From positions 1 to 13,547 of the forward strand of contig CAMGRE010000043.1 in NCBI GenBank assembly GCA_946061355.1: a stretch of 13,547 bases of DNA, read 5' to 3'. Below the pieces are notes generated by a model. The model worked only from the letters and a program-made list of their open reading frames with translations, made no database searches and was not told where the DNA came from. A program made the position numbers and the translations under genes. Positions 6,121 to 12,339 of this stretch are shown here, piece after piece. The DNA is from an uncultured bacterium (lineage in GTDB: Bacteria; Bacillota; Clostridia; Lachnospirales; Lachnospiraceae). Positions within the stretch are counted from its first letter, which is position 1; the number at the start of each line of letters is the position of its first letter.

Positions 6121-7056
6121 ATGTTTGAGCATATACTTTTTTCCATGGAATCTCCCTATCGAGAGAATTATGAAGTAAAGGGCTACAGTTTCGGCAAAGG
6201 GGAGAAGGCGGCATGTATCTTGGGGCCGCTGCGCGGCAATGAGATCCAGCAGCTCTATATCTGCTCCCAGCTTGTCAGGACGCTTAGGGAACTGGAATCC
6301 AACCGCTGCATCAGCCCGGGCAAGGAGATTCTGGTCGTGCCTGCGGTCAACAATTATTCCTTCAATACGGGGAAACGCTTCTGGGGTGTCAACAACATGG
6401 ACATCAACCGGATGTTTCCGGGAAATGATTACGGCGATACCATGGCGCGGATGGCTGACGCGGTGCTTGGCCAGATCAGGGAATACAGCTTCGGGATCCA
6501 GTTTGCCAGTTTCTATATGAGCGGCGAGTTTGTGCCGCATGTGAGGATGATGGAGACGGGATATCAGAACACGTCCCTTGCCAATCTGTTCGGGCTTCCG
6601 TATGTTGTCGTGCGAAAGCCGACGCCAATCGATACCAAGACATTGAATTATAACTGGCAGAGTGAGACGACGGCAGCATTTTCCGTCTATACCAATACGA
6701 ACAGCGAGATTGATGAGCACAGCGCCAGACAGGCAGTGGCGGCGGTACTTCGGTTCCTGAAGCGGATGGGCGTCATCAAATATGAGAGTCACAGCGGGTA
6801 TATCAGCCATGTGCTGATGGAGGAGGATCTGAGTGATGTGACCACGATGTGCGGCGGGATCTTCAGGCGTCTGGTCAATCCCGGCGATGAGGTGCACTAT
6901 AAGCAGCCCATGGCGGAGATCATTGATCCGTTCCTCGGCAATGTGAAGGAGACCATACTGGCGCCGACGGAGGGAATCATATTTTTTGCACACAAGGAGC
7001 CGCTCGTCCATGAGGGTGATACGGCGTACCGTCTGATCCACAGACTGCATGAGTAG
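6121..7056 (+). CDS. Catalytically degenerate paralogue of the AstE/AspA-family hydrolase
   Basis: A 311-residue homologue of the gene just upstream, aligned along most of its length (both have NR[IM]FPG at residues 96-101, a FVPHVRM versus EIPQVRV block, and the same C-terminal beta region). The zinc and catalytic positions have changed: GIHGDE is GPLRGNE, so the first His is Arg38 (Glu41 is kept); VDVHAS is IQFAS, so the third ligand His is lost; and the region of VVEMG reads FSVYTN, replacing the catalytic Glu with about Tyr190. The frame is open with no stop or frameshift, so this is a maintained protein and not a decaying gene. It starts one base after the upstream stop, with GGGAGA as ribosome binding site, so the two proteins are made together. 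A structural or regulatory partner of the active enzyme is the simplest reading; an altered, zinc-free chemistry is the alternative. Confidence 0.88.
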   Translation: MFEHILFSMESPYRENYEVKGYSFGKGEKAACILGPLRGNEIQQLYICSQLVRTLRELESNRCISPGKEILVVPAVNNYSFNTGKRFWGVNNMDINRMFPGNDYGDTMARMADAVLGQIREYSFGIQFASFYMSGEFVPHVRMMETGYQNTSLANLFGLPYVVVRKPTPIDTKTLNYNWQSETTAAFSVYTNTNSEIDEHSARQAVAAVLRFLKRMGVIKYESHSGYISHVLMEEDLSDVTTMCGGIFRRLVNPGDEVHYKQPMAEIIDPFLGNVKETILAPTEGIIFFAHKEPLVHEGDTAYRLIHRLHE

Positions 7057-7064
7057 GAAGAGTA

Positions 7065-7093
7065 TTGCGTTTCCTTTGCAAGCATGGTAAAAT
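7065..7093 (+). promoter_or_regulatory. Extended -10 promoter for yjfB
   Basis: TTGCGT at 7065-7070 and TAAAAT at 7088-7093 are 17 bp apart, and TGG at 7085-7087 directly before the hexamer gives an extended -10. The first bases lie nine bases after the stop of the upstream gene. A flagellar sigma-D (TAAA/GCCGATAA) pattern is not visible. Confidence 0.55.
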
Positions 7094-7147
7094 GATGATA
7101 GAAATGGAAACAAGTGGTAAAGACTGTGTGAGGAAAGGAGAATGGTT

Positions 7148-7354
7148 ATGGATATTCCTTCATTGTCGATGTCATTGTCACAGAGCAATACGATGAATCA
7201 GGTAGGTGCAAAGGTGCTTGGTATGTCGCTTGATATGGCGGAGAGCACGGGAAATGCTGTGGCCTCCATGCTGGATTCCATGCCGGTGGATACGGCGGCG
7301 ATGGAACGTTCCGTCACACCTTACATTGGCGGCAATTTTGACATGAGCGTGTAA
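7148..7354 (+). CDS. yjfB: YjfB-family protein (putative motility-associated)
   Basis: A 68-residue cytosolic protein matching the YjfB family by its opening MDIPSLSMSLSQ and the helical stretch AKVLGMSLDMAE. The C-terminus, ending GGNFDMSV, is Gly-rich. Family members are small and are annotated as putative motility proteins because B. subtilis YjfB is in the sigma-D regulon; a molecular role is not established. The ATG at 7148 is chosen because AAAGGAG at 7134-7140 lies seven bases upstream; the in-frame ATG at 7142 would be one base from it. The gene stands alone between its own promoter and terminator. No flagellar genes are nearby. Confidence 0.85.
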   Translation: MDIPSLSMSLSQSNTMNQVGAKVLGMSLDMAESTGNAVASMLDSMPVDTAAMERSVTPYIGGNFDMSV

Positions 7355-7414
7355 CGATACGGATATCCGTGAGAGAGGATGTTCGGCTGATTTTGAAATA
7401 GGTTTAAAATGGAG

Positions 7415-7442
7415 GGCTGTTGCATCATGCAGCAGTCTTTTT
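7415..7442 (+). terminator. Intrinsic terminator after yjfB
   Basis: A 10-bp stem with two G-T pairs (GGCTGTTGCA at 7415-7424 against TGCAGCAGTC at 7428-7437), a TCA loop and five Ts at 7438-7442 form a convincing Rho-independent terminator 61 bases after the yjfB stop. Confidence 0.85.
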
Positions 7443-7469
7443 CCATGGAAAATGAAGACAAGGGAAAAG

Positions 7470-7496
7470 TGCCGGATTCGCGCCGGCATCTTTTAT
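7470..7496 (+). terminator. Second hairpin with T-rich tail before azlC
   Basis: TGCCGG at 7470-7475 pairs with CCGGCA at 7483-7488, followed by TCTTTTAT. It may back up the yjfB terminator. Alternatively it lies in the leader of azlC if transcription starts further upstream; the six-pair stem is short but GC-rich. Confidence 0.45.
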
Positions 7497-7508
7497 ATAC
7501 TTAAGTAT
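7497..7508. repeat. Perfect 12-bp palindrome upstream of azlC
   Basis: ATACTTAAGTAT is a perfect palindrome that overlaps a -10-like TATACT at 7496-7501. No good -35 sits 17 bp upstream. If a promoter is here, the palindrome is well placed to be an operator for the azl genes. The position 56 bases before the chosen azlC start fits, but no regulator is identified. Confidence 0.35.
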
Positions 7509-7563
7509 GAAGAATGGCTGCCGGGCAGGTATTCTGTATGGCAGAAATAATATGGCAGGAATT

Positions 7564-8277
7564 ATGAATCAGACAGCGATAAAAAGAAATCAAAACAGCA
7601 TGACAGTGGCCTTTCGTGCAGCATTTCCGAATACGATCCCGGTGCTCACCGGATTCCTGGTATTGGGAATCGCATACGGGCTGCTGATGGAGACAAAAGG
7701 GTACGGGCTTCCGTGGTCGGTGCTCATGAGCGTTTTTGCGTTTGGCGGCAGTATGCAGTTTGCGGCGATTGCGCTGCTGACGACGGCGTTTGATCCGCTG
7801 CAGGCGTTCTTGCTGAGTATCCTGGTGAATGCGAGGCATCTGTTCTACAGGCTGAGTATGCTGGACAAGTATACGGCAAAAGGGATCATGGGATTCCTGA
7901 CGATATTCTGGATGTGCGATGAGACGTATTCTATCAACTCCAGCGTGGAGGTGCCGGAAGGTGTTAATCCGCAGAAATTCTATTTTGCGGTATCACTGCT
8001 TGATTATTTATACTGGGTGGGAGCCACGGCGCTCGGCAGCCTGATCGGAGGACTGATTCCGTTTGACACCGCAGGGCTTGATTTCGCGCTGACGGCATTG
8101 TTTGCCGTATTGTTCCTTGAGCAGATCGAGAAGCGTGAGAACCGGATACCGGGAGCGATCGGTATTGCGGCGACGGCGGTCGTTCTTGTGATACTGGGAC
8201 CGGACATGCTGGTCATTCCGGCGATGGCTGTGATCCTTGTTATTTTGCTGGCGGGGAGGAAAAAGTTATGTATCTGA
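7564..8277 (+). CDS. azlC: AzlC, large subunit of branched-chain amino acid exporter
   Basis: A polytopic membrane protein of about 237 residues that, with AzlD, exports branched-chain amino acids and analogues (B. subtilis azaleucine resistance; LIV-E family). Recognisable family blocks are AFRAAFPNTIPVLTGFLVLG near the N-terminus, FGGSMQFAAIALL, and ILVNARHLFYRLSM, with further hydrophobic segments to the C-terminus. The start is uncertain: ATG 7564 (AGGA only three bases upstream) places the conserved AFRAAFP at the expected distance; in-frame ATGs at 7552 and 7507 have no better ribosome binding site. The 3' end overlaps azlD by ten bases, typical of this pair. The palindrome at 7497-7508 and the hairpin at 7470-7488 may bear on its regulation. 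Confidence 0.92.
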   Translation: MNQTAIKRNQNSMTVAFRAAFPNTIPVLTGFLVLGIAYGLLMETKGYGLPWSVLMSVFAFGGSMQFAAIALLTTAFDPLQAFLLSILVNARHLFYRLSMLDKYTAKGIMGFLTIFWMCDETYSINSSVEVPEGVNPQKFYFAVSLLDYLYWVGATALGSLIGGLIPFDTAGLDFALTALFAVLFLEQIEKRENRIPGAIGIAATAVVLVILGPDMLVIPAMAVILVILLAGRKKLCI

Positions 8278-8600
8278 CACCGGTTCAGACGATTATCATG
8301 ATCGGCGTGATTACTGTGGGGACAATGCTTACGAGATTTCCGCCGTTTTTCCTTTTCCCGAAGGAGAAGGAGCGCCCGCAGGTCATCACGTATCTCGGAA
8401 ATGTGCTCCCGGCATCCATGATGGGACTTCTGCTGGTCTATTGCCTGCGGAATGTTTCGGTCAAGGACGCACCGCACGGTTTGCCGGAAGGGATTTCGCT
8501 GATTTTTATTTTCTTAATTCATAAATGGAAGAAAAATGTGCTGCTGAGCATTGGGCTCGGGACAGCGCTGTATATGATACTGATCCGTGTGCTTATATAA
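8268..8600 (+). CDS. azlD: AzlD, small subunit of branched-chain amino acid exporter
   Basis: A 110-residue membrane protein, the small partner of AzlC. It has hydrophobic helices at roughly residues 5-22, 42-62, 76-86 and 91-109, and the family-like stretch TRFPPFFLFP followed by YLGNVLPASMMGLLLVYC. The ATG at 8268 lies within the end of azlC and is preceded by GGGGAGG at 8252-8258, so the two are translationally coupled in the usual azlCD order. The length and layout are normal. The next gene begins 19 bases after the stop, so the transcript probably runs on into the Cys-cluster and Nudix genes. Confidence 0.9.
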   Translation: MYLTPVQTIIMIGVITVGTMLTRFPPFFLFPKEKERPQVITYLGNVLPASMMGLLLVYCLRNVSVKDAPHGLPEGISLIFIFLIHKWKKNVLLSIGLGTALYMILIRVLI

Positions 8601-8619
8601 CAGGACAGAGGAGGGGAAA

Positions 8620-9273
8620 ATGAAGCGGGAAGTGGATCTTGCTGAGATTTCGGATGGGAAACTGTATGGATTAAATGACATGGTCAGGGCGGACTGCGGA
8701 GACTGTGAAGGGTGCTCCGCCTGCTGTCATGACATGGGTGTCAGTATTGTGCTGACGCCGCTCGACTGTCACAGGCTCAGCACGTTCACCGGAGTCAGTG
8801 TGGACGGCCTTCTGCAGGACAGACTGGAATTGCATGTGGTGGACGGCATGATTCTGCCGAATCTGCGTATGGCAGGGGCGGATCAGGCATGCGGTTTCCT
8901 GAATGCGGAGGGGCGGTGCAGCGTTCATCCCGTGAGACCGGACATCTGCCGGATGTTTCCGCTCGGCAGGATCTATGAGGAGGATGGGTTCCGGTATTTT
9001 CTGCAGGTGCATGAGTGCAGGAAGGAGAATCGTGCAAAGGTCAAGGTGAAGAAATGGCTTGACGAACCGGAGACTGCGAAAAATCAGGCGTTTATACAGA
9101 AGTGGCATGATCTGCTGGAGCGCATCCGCGCATGGCTTGATGAGAGCGGTGATGAGGATGCGCGCAAAAACTGGAGTATGTACATATTGCGGACATTTTA
9201 TCTGACGCCGTACAGAAATGACTTTTATGAAGAATTTGAGACAAGATACAGGGAGGCTTTATGCAGATTATAG
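8620..9273 (+). CDS. YkgJ-family Cys-cluster (putative metal-binding) protein
   Basis: A 217-residue cytosolic protein with the YkgJ/FliB-type CxxxCxxCC-like cluster. Cysteines lie at 26, 29, 32, 35 and 36 (CGDCEGCSACC), then 91, 100 and 110 (ACGFL, GRCSVHPVRPDICRMFPLGR) and a lone 133. The family is thought to bind iron or zinc, possibly an Fe-S cluster; some members are linked to protein methylation, but this one has no second domain. The ATG at 8620 follows a GAGGAGGGG ribosome binding site; an in-frame GTG at 8587 would overlap azlD and lacks that support. The 3' end overlaps the Nudix gene by 13 bases. The C-terminal half is charged and helical. The reaction is unknown. Confidence 0.88.
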   Translation: MKREVDLAEISDGKLYGLNDMVRADCGDCEGCSACCHDMGVSIVLTPLDCHRLSTFTGVSVDGLLQDRLELHVVDGMILPNLRMAGADQACGFLNAEGRCSVHPVRPDICRMFPLGRIYEEDGFRYFLQVHECRKENRAKVKVKKWLDEPETAKNQAFIQKWHDLLERIRAWLDESGDEDARKNWSMYILRTFYLTPYRNDFYEEFETRYREALCRL

Positions 9274-9848
9274 AACAGATCAGAAAATATATCCCGTTCA
9301 ATGAACAGGAGGAGCACGACAGGGCGGAGCTTCTGTATCTGTTGGAGACGGGAGAGGGCAGGGACCTTTTCACAAGAGAAAATAAGACGGCGCACATGAC
9401 GGCTTCCGCCTGGGTGGTGAACCGTGACAGAAGCAAGGTGCTGATGGTTTATCACAATATCTATCATTCCTGGTCGTGGCTCGGCGGACATGCCGACGGA
9501 GAACAGGATCTGCTCAACGTCGCAATAAGAGAGGTGCAGGAGGAGAGCGGCATTCAGAATGTGACACCTGTGTCGGATGACATCTTTTCCCTGGAGATCC
9601 TCACGGTGGACGGCCATGAGAAACGCGGGGAGTATGTGTCATCCCATCTGCATCTGAATGTGACATATCTGCTTCAGGCAGATGACACGGAGAACTTACA
9701 CATGAAGCCGGATGAGAACAGCGGTGTTTCGTGGTTCACGCCACAGGGAGCAGTGGATGCTTCCACGGAACCCTGGTTCCAGCAGCGCATTTATCGGAAA
9801 TTGAATGAAAAACTGGCTATCATGGACGGAAAGGCAAATAAAAAGTAG
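9261..9848 (+). CDS. Nudix hydrolase
   Basis: A 195-residue cytosolic hydrolase of nucleoside diphosphates linked to another moiety. The Nudix box is at residues 76-98, GHADGEQDLLNVAI then REVQEESGI; the metal-binding REVQEE core is intact, while the usual first Glu of the box is Gln82. The box is preceded by HSWSWLGGHADGE, typical of the subgroup annotated as NUDIX proteins of unspecified substrate. An N-terminal extension of about 45 residues is helical and acidic. The start overlaps the Cys-cluster gene by 13 bases and has GGGAGG five bases upstream, so the two are coupled. Substrate prediction from sequence is not safe. Confidence 0.92.
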   Translation: MQIIEQIRKYIPFNEQEEHDRAELLYLLETGEGRDLFTRENKTAHMTASAWVVNRDRSKVLMVYHNIYHSWSWLGGHADGEQDLLNVAIREVQEESGIQNVTPVSDDIFSLEILTVDGHEKRGEYVSSHLHLNVTYLLQADDTENLHMKPDENSGVSWFTPQGAVDASTEPWFQQRIYRKLNEKLAIMDGKANKK

Positions 9849-9869
9849 GTAAAACTGTTGTTTTTTATA

Positions 9870-9898
9870 TGGACAAAATCCGAGAAAAAGTTTACAAT
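9870..9898 (+). promoter_or_regulatory. Sigma-A promoter of the aldolase gene
   Basis: TGGACA at 9870-9875 and TACAAT at 9893-9898 are exactly 17 bp apart, each five of six to consensus. Transcription would begin near 9905, giving a 5' leader of about 47 nt with AAAGGAAGG before the ATG. This is among the best promoters in the window and fits a highly expressed glycolytic gene. Confidence 0.75.
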
Positions 9899-9951
9899 AG
9901 GCAATGAGTTATGAAAACAGATAACGATCAAACGAAAGGAAGGTATGCAAA

Positions 9952-10887
9952 ATGGCATTAGTTACCACAAAAGAAATGTTCAAGAAAGCTTACGAAGGAC
10001 ATTACGCTATCGGAGCTTTTAATGTAAACAACATGGAGATCGTTCAGGGTATCACAGCGGCAGCAGGCAAGTTAAAATCCCCTGTTATCCTTCAGGTATC
10101 CGCAGGCGCAAGAAAGTATGCGCAGCATCAGTATCTTGTAAAGCTGGTTGAGGCAGCTTTGGAGCTCAATGATATTCCGATCGCTCTTCATCTGGATCAC
10201 GGCGCAGATTTCGAGATCTGCAAATCTTGTATCGATGGCGGATTCACATCAGTCATGATCGATGCTTCCAAGTATTCTTTTGATGAGAATATTGAGATTA
10301 CAAAGAAAGTTGTTGAGTACGCTCATGACAAGGGCGTTGTTGTAGAGGCAGAGCTTGGTAAACTTGCAGGTATTGAGGATGACGTTAAGGTAAATTCCGA
10401 TGACGCTCAGTACACACAGCCCGATGAGGTTGAGGAGTTCGTTGACCGTACAGGCGTTGACTCTCTGGCAATCGCAATCGGAACAAGCCACGGCGCATTC
10501 AAGTTCAAACCGGGTCAGAAGCCTCAGCTTCGTTTTGACATTCTGGATGAGGTTTCCAAGCGTCTTCCTAACTTCCCGATCGTTCTTCACGGTGCATCCT
10601 CCGTATCTCAGGAGTATGTAAACATCATTCAGGCGAACGGCGGTAACCTTGCAGATGCAATCGGTATTCCGGAAGAGATGCTTCGTCAGGCAGCTCGTTC
10701 TGCAGTATGTAAGATCAACATCGACTCCGATCTTCGTCTTGCGCTTACAGCAGGTATCAGAGAGGTTATGTGGAATAAGCCTGAGGTATTCGATCCCAGA
10801 GAATATCTTAAGGTTGGCCGTCAGTATGTTGAGGATGTTGTTGCTCACAAGATCACAGAGGTTCTGGGCAGCGATGGCAAGGCTTGA
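9952..10887 (+). CDS. fba: Class II fructose-1,6-bisphosphate aldolase
   Basis: Splits fructose-1,6-bisphosphate into dihydroxyacetone phosphate and glyceraldehyde-3-phosphate in glycolysis, with a zinc ion. The 311-residue length is normal. Catalytic Asp82 and zinc ligand His83 lie in ALHLDHGAD; the other zinc ligands are His180 in GTSHGAFKF and His213 in VLHGASSV, with Glu134 in VEAELG. The phosphate-binding Gly/Ser residues follow these motifs and NIDSD is present near the C-terminus. Codon choice differs sharply from neighbours: Arg is mostly CGT/AGA, Val GTT/GTA and Leu CTT, as expected of a very highly expressed gene and not a sign of transfer. It has its own promoter and a strong terminator, so it is a single-gene unit. 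Confidence 0.97.
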   Translation: MALVTTKEMFKKAYEGHYAIGAFNVNNMEIVQGITAAAGKLKSPVILQVSAGARKYAQHQYLVKLVEAALELNDIPIALHLDHGADFEICKSCIDGGFTSVMIDASKYSFDENIEITKKVVEYAHDKGVVVEAELGKLAGIEDDVKVNSDDAQYTQPDEVEEFVDRTGVDSLAIAIGTSHGAFKFKPGQKPQLRFDILDEVSKRLPNFPIVLHGASSVSQEYVNIIQANGGNLADAIGIPEEMLRQAARSAVCKINIDSDLRLALTAGIREVMWNKPEVFDPREYLKVGRQYVEDVVAHKITEVLGSDGKA

Positions 10888-10924
10888 TGAGCCGGATCAC
10901 ATTCGACAGATCATAAGGATGAAT

Positions 10925-10960
10925 AAAAAGTGGTTACCGCATTGCGATAACCACTTTTTT
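10925..10960. terminator. Bidirectional terminator between fba and ytaF
   Basis: AAAAAGTGGTTA at 10925-10936 pairs perfectly with TAACCACTTTTT at 10948-10959, and CGC/GCG may extend it inside. The A-run and T-run on the two sides give a T tract on both strands, so one hairpin ends the aldolase transcript and the converging ytaF transcript, whose stop is at 10966-10964. Confidence 0.9.
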
Positions 10961-10963
10961 ACG

Positions 10964-11605
10964 CTATAAAAGCATCTCCACCGCCAGAACAATCAGGATC
11001 GCACCGGACAGCCAGGACAGGTCAAAGCGCATCTTTCTGGCAAGATGTTCGCCCAGCCACACGCCGGACAGGATGGCGGCCCCGTTTAAGACAAAGGAAG
11101 AGAGCAGGAGGATGGGGATATGGATATTGCCGAGTGCGGCGCCGAGTCCGACAGCCATGCCGTCAAAGGACAGCGCAACGGCGAGAGAGCAGGATTCCGC
11201 CGGGGAGATGCTCTTTGAACGATCGGCGTCAGCCGTTTCGGGATTGGCGTAGATATCGAGGATGAAGCCGAAATTGAAGAGGGAAAACTGAATTCGTTTC
11301 GTCAGGTTGGAGTGATGTCTGATCAGCGTTTTGGTGATATTGTCAAGCAGCTTGGCAAGTCCGATCAGAAACAGGATGGCAAAGCAGATCACTGCGCCGG
11401 CTTCGGGTGGCATAAAAGGCTTTAACAGCGTGCCGAAAAACAGGGAGATGCCGAGGATCGCACAGCAGATACCGTTTAAGACAAAAGCAGAGCGGAGGGG
11501 AATCCGAATGCGGCTGCTGCCGTAGGAAAATGATACCGCAAAGCTGTCGATCGAGAGCGTCAAGGACAGGATCAGCGCTTCGGCGAGAAGAATGAAAAAA
11601 GACAT
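10964..11605 (-). CDS. ytaF: YtaF-like membrane protein (MntP/YtaF family)
   Basis: A 213-residue polytopic membrane protein of the LysE-like MntP/YtaF family. Two internally similar halves each carry an acidic helix motif: LTLSIDSFAVSFSYG near the N-terminus and VALSFDGMAVGLGAA in the second half, as in the manganese exporter MntP. The central hydrophilic loop with IYANPETADADRSKSISPAE resembles B. subtilis YtaF, a sporulation-associated member (established for B. subtilis), and separates it from true MntP. The ATG at 11605 gives the expected start of helix 1; its ribosome binding site is poor, and AAAAGG about 12 bases upstream is also part of a small hairpin (11620-11641). It lies 99 bases downstream of the DUF5721 gene on the same strand. 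Confidence 0.87.
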   Translation of the reverse strand: MSFFILLAEALILSLTLSIDSFAVSFSYGSSRIRIPLRSAFVLNGICCAILGISLFFGTLLKPFMPPEAGAVICFAILFLIGLAKLLDNITKTLIRHHSNLTKRIQFSLFNFGFILDIYANPETADADRSKSISPAESCSLAVALSFDGMAVGLGAALGNIHIPILLLSSFVLNGAAILSGVWLGEHLARKMRFDLSWLSGAILIVLAVEMLL

Positions 11606-11619
11606 AGAAATACCGTGCC

Positions 11620-11641
11620 TTTTGTATGGTTTACTACAAAA
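11620..11641 (-). repeat. Inverted repeat in the ytaF leader
   Basis: TTTTGTA at 11620-11626 and TACAAAA at 11635-11641 pair perfectly around eight bases. On the minus strand its 3' arm overlaps AAAAGG, the only purine-rich patch before the ytaF ATG. Folding could therefore hide the ribosome binding site. No manganese riboswitch (yybP-ykoY type) is seen here. Confidence 0.35.
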
Positions 11642-11704
11642 TATGCGCGATATGTAAAATTGCTGCATGACTACATTGGCCCGATAGGCAGAAAAGGCAT
11701 CCGC

Positions 11705-12208
11705 TTACATGGGTTCAAAACGGATCTCTTTTTTGCTCAAAAATTTGAGAAAAGTTTTGTCCCAGAGCGTTTCAGCTGTCTTGTCCAGAGTGAAACCGGA
11801 GAGTGATACACCTGTGGTACATGTGATATTGCTGCCATCATATCGGATCGTGACGACGAAGGAACGGACGAAGCCGGGTGAGATGGGTTCATCGCTCTTA
11901 CTGATCATCGTTTTCGCTGCGTCGGGAGTCAGATGGAGGATAAATTTGAAACTCAGTGGCGTGTTTGTTCCCTTGATCAGGGAAAAGCACAACGGGCGCA
12001 TATCTTTCCAGCGCGACAGCTCATAGGGGTGGAGAACGGAATCATCGCGCTCCTCCTTGGGATAGAATTCTCTCCGAACCTGTCCGTCGATCAAAAATGT
12101 GTTATAGGTAACGATGGAGGCCTCCTTCAACAAAAAAGAATCAAAACAGTCGGAAGCCAGAAGGCTTGCCATAAATTTCTTGAGCTCCGTTATCCGGCAT
12201 GTAATCAT
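11705..12208 (-). CDS. DUF5721-family protein
   Basis: A 167-residue cytosolic protein of a clostridial family of unknown function that I recognise from its opening ITELKKFMASLLASDCFDSF and the LLKEASIVTYNTFLIDG and LHPYELSRWKDMRP blocks. It has no signal peptide, membrane helix or known catalytic motif; the C-terminal half is beta-rich and polar. The ATG at 12208 follows AAAGGAG by about seven bases; an in-frame upstream ATG at 12265 lacks this. It is divergent from the DegV gene and has its own promoter (perfect TATAAT at 12253-12248) with an inverted repeat at the predicted transcription start. Downstream, the same strand continues to ytaF. The family name is my recall and should be confirmed by profile search. 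Confidence 0.8.
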   Translation of the reverse strand: MITCRITELKKFMASLLASDCFDSFLLKEASIVTYNTFLIDGQVRREFYPKEERDDSVLHPYELSRWKDMRPLCFSLIKGTNTPLSFKFILHLTPDAAKTMISKSDEPISPGFVRSFVVTIRYDGSNITCTTGVSLSGFTLDKTAETLWDKTFLKFLSKKEIRFEPM

Positions 12209-12223
12209 ACAAAACTCCTTTCG

Positions 12224-12242
12224 CAGCGTGATTGCCACGCTG
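12224..12242 (-). repeat. Inverted repeat at the 5' end of the DUF5721 transcript
   Basis: CAGCGTG at 12224-12230 and CACGCTG at 12236-12242 are a perfect 7-bp inverted repeat around five bases. The minus-strand -10 box ends at 12248, so the predicted start falls at about 12241, at the first arm. It could be an operator at +1 or a 5' stabilising hairpin, immediately before the AAAGGAG site. Confidence 0.5.
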
Positions 12243-12247
12243 AATAT

Positions 12248-12276
12248 ATTATATAAAAAAAACAAACGGGATACAA
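12248..12276 (-). promoter_or_regulatory. Promoter of the DUF5721 gene
   Basis: On the minus strand TTGTAT at 12276-12271 and perfect TATAAT at 12253-12248 are 17 bp apart. The -35 sits only 12 bp from the -35 of the divergent degV promoter, so a regulator bound between them could affect both. Confidence 0.6.
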
Positions 12277-12288
12277 TGTAATAATGTC

Positions 12289-12317
12289 TTTACAGAGATG
12301 ATATGCCATGGTATCAT
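12289..12317 (+). promoter_or_regulatory. Sigma-A promoter of the DegV-family gene
   Basis: TTTACA at 12289-12294 and TATCAT at 12312-12317 are 17 bp apart, each five of six to consensus. ATGATA at 12298-12303 and TATCAT at 12312-12317 also form an inverted repeat spanning the spacer and the -10 box. The transcription start should be near 12324. Confidence 0.65.
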
Positions 12318-12318
12318 T

Positions 12319-12339
12319 ATGTAGTAATCAAAACTACAT
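12319..12339. promoter_or_regulatory. Perfect 7-7-7 inverted repeat, likely operator of the DegV-family gene
   Basis: ATGTAGT at 12319-12325 and ACTACAT at 12333-12339 are perfect inverted copies separated by seven bases. They begin one base after the -10 box and span the predicted start, an ideal place for a repressor. The centre-to-centre spacing of 14 bp is plausible for a dimeric regulator. I cannot name the regulator; a single ACTACAT also occurs at about 11669-11675, upstream of ytaF. Confidence 0.55.

Noticed and set aside
5217..6146. 309-codon open frame on the minus strand
   Set aside because: Lies wholly antisense to the AstE/AspA-family gene; rich in His/Arg/Asp with no recognisable domain, a shadow of codon bias in the true frame.
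6100..7188. 362-codon open frame on the minus strand
   Set aside because: Antisense to the degenerate hydrolase homologue; no domain, no ribosome binding site, and the plus-strand protein is clearly homologous to its neighbour.
8237..8524. 95-codon plus-strand frame across azlC/azlD
   Set aside because: Out of frame with both azl genes and Gly/Arg/Asp-rich without membrane character; the AzlD frame is the one with family motifs.
11611..11645. Sigma-E sporulation promoter before ytaF (CATACAAA with an upstream CATATTTT)
   Set aside because: Spacing between the boxes is too short, and the implied start would leave no room for a ribosome binding site before the ATG.
11606..11704. Manganese (yybP-ykoY) riboswitch before the MntP/YtaF-family gene
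   Set aside because: The 99-base gap is too short and shows no paired-loop core; only a 7-bp hairpin is present.
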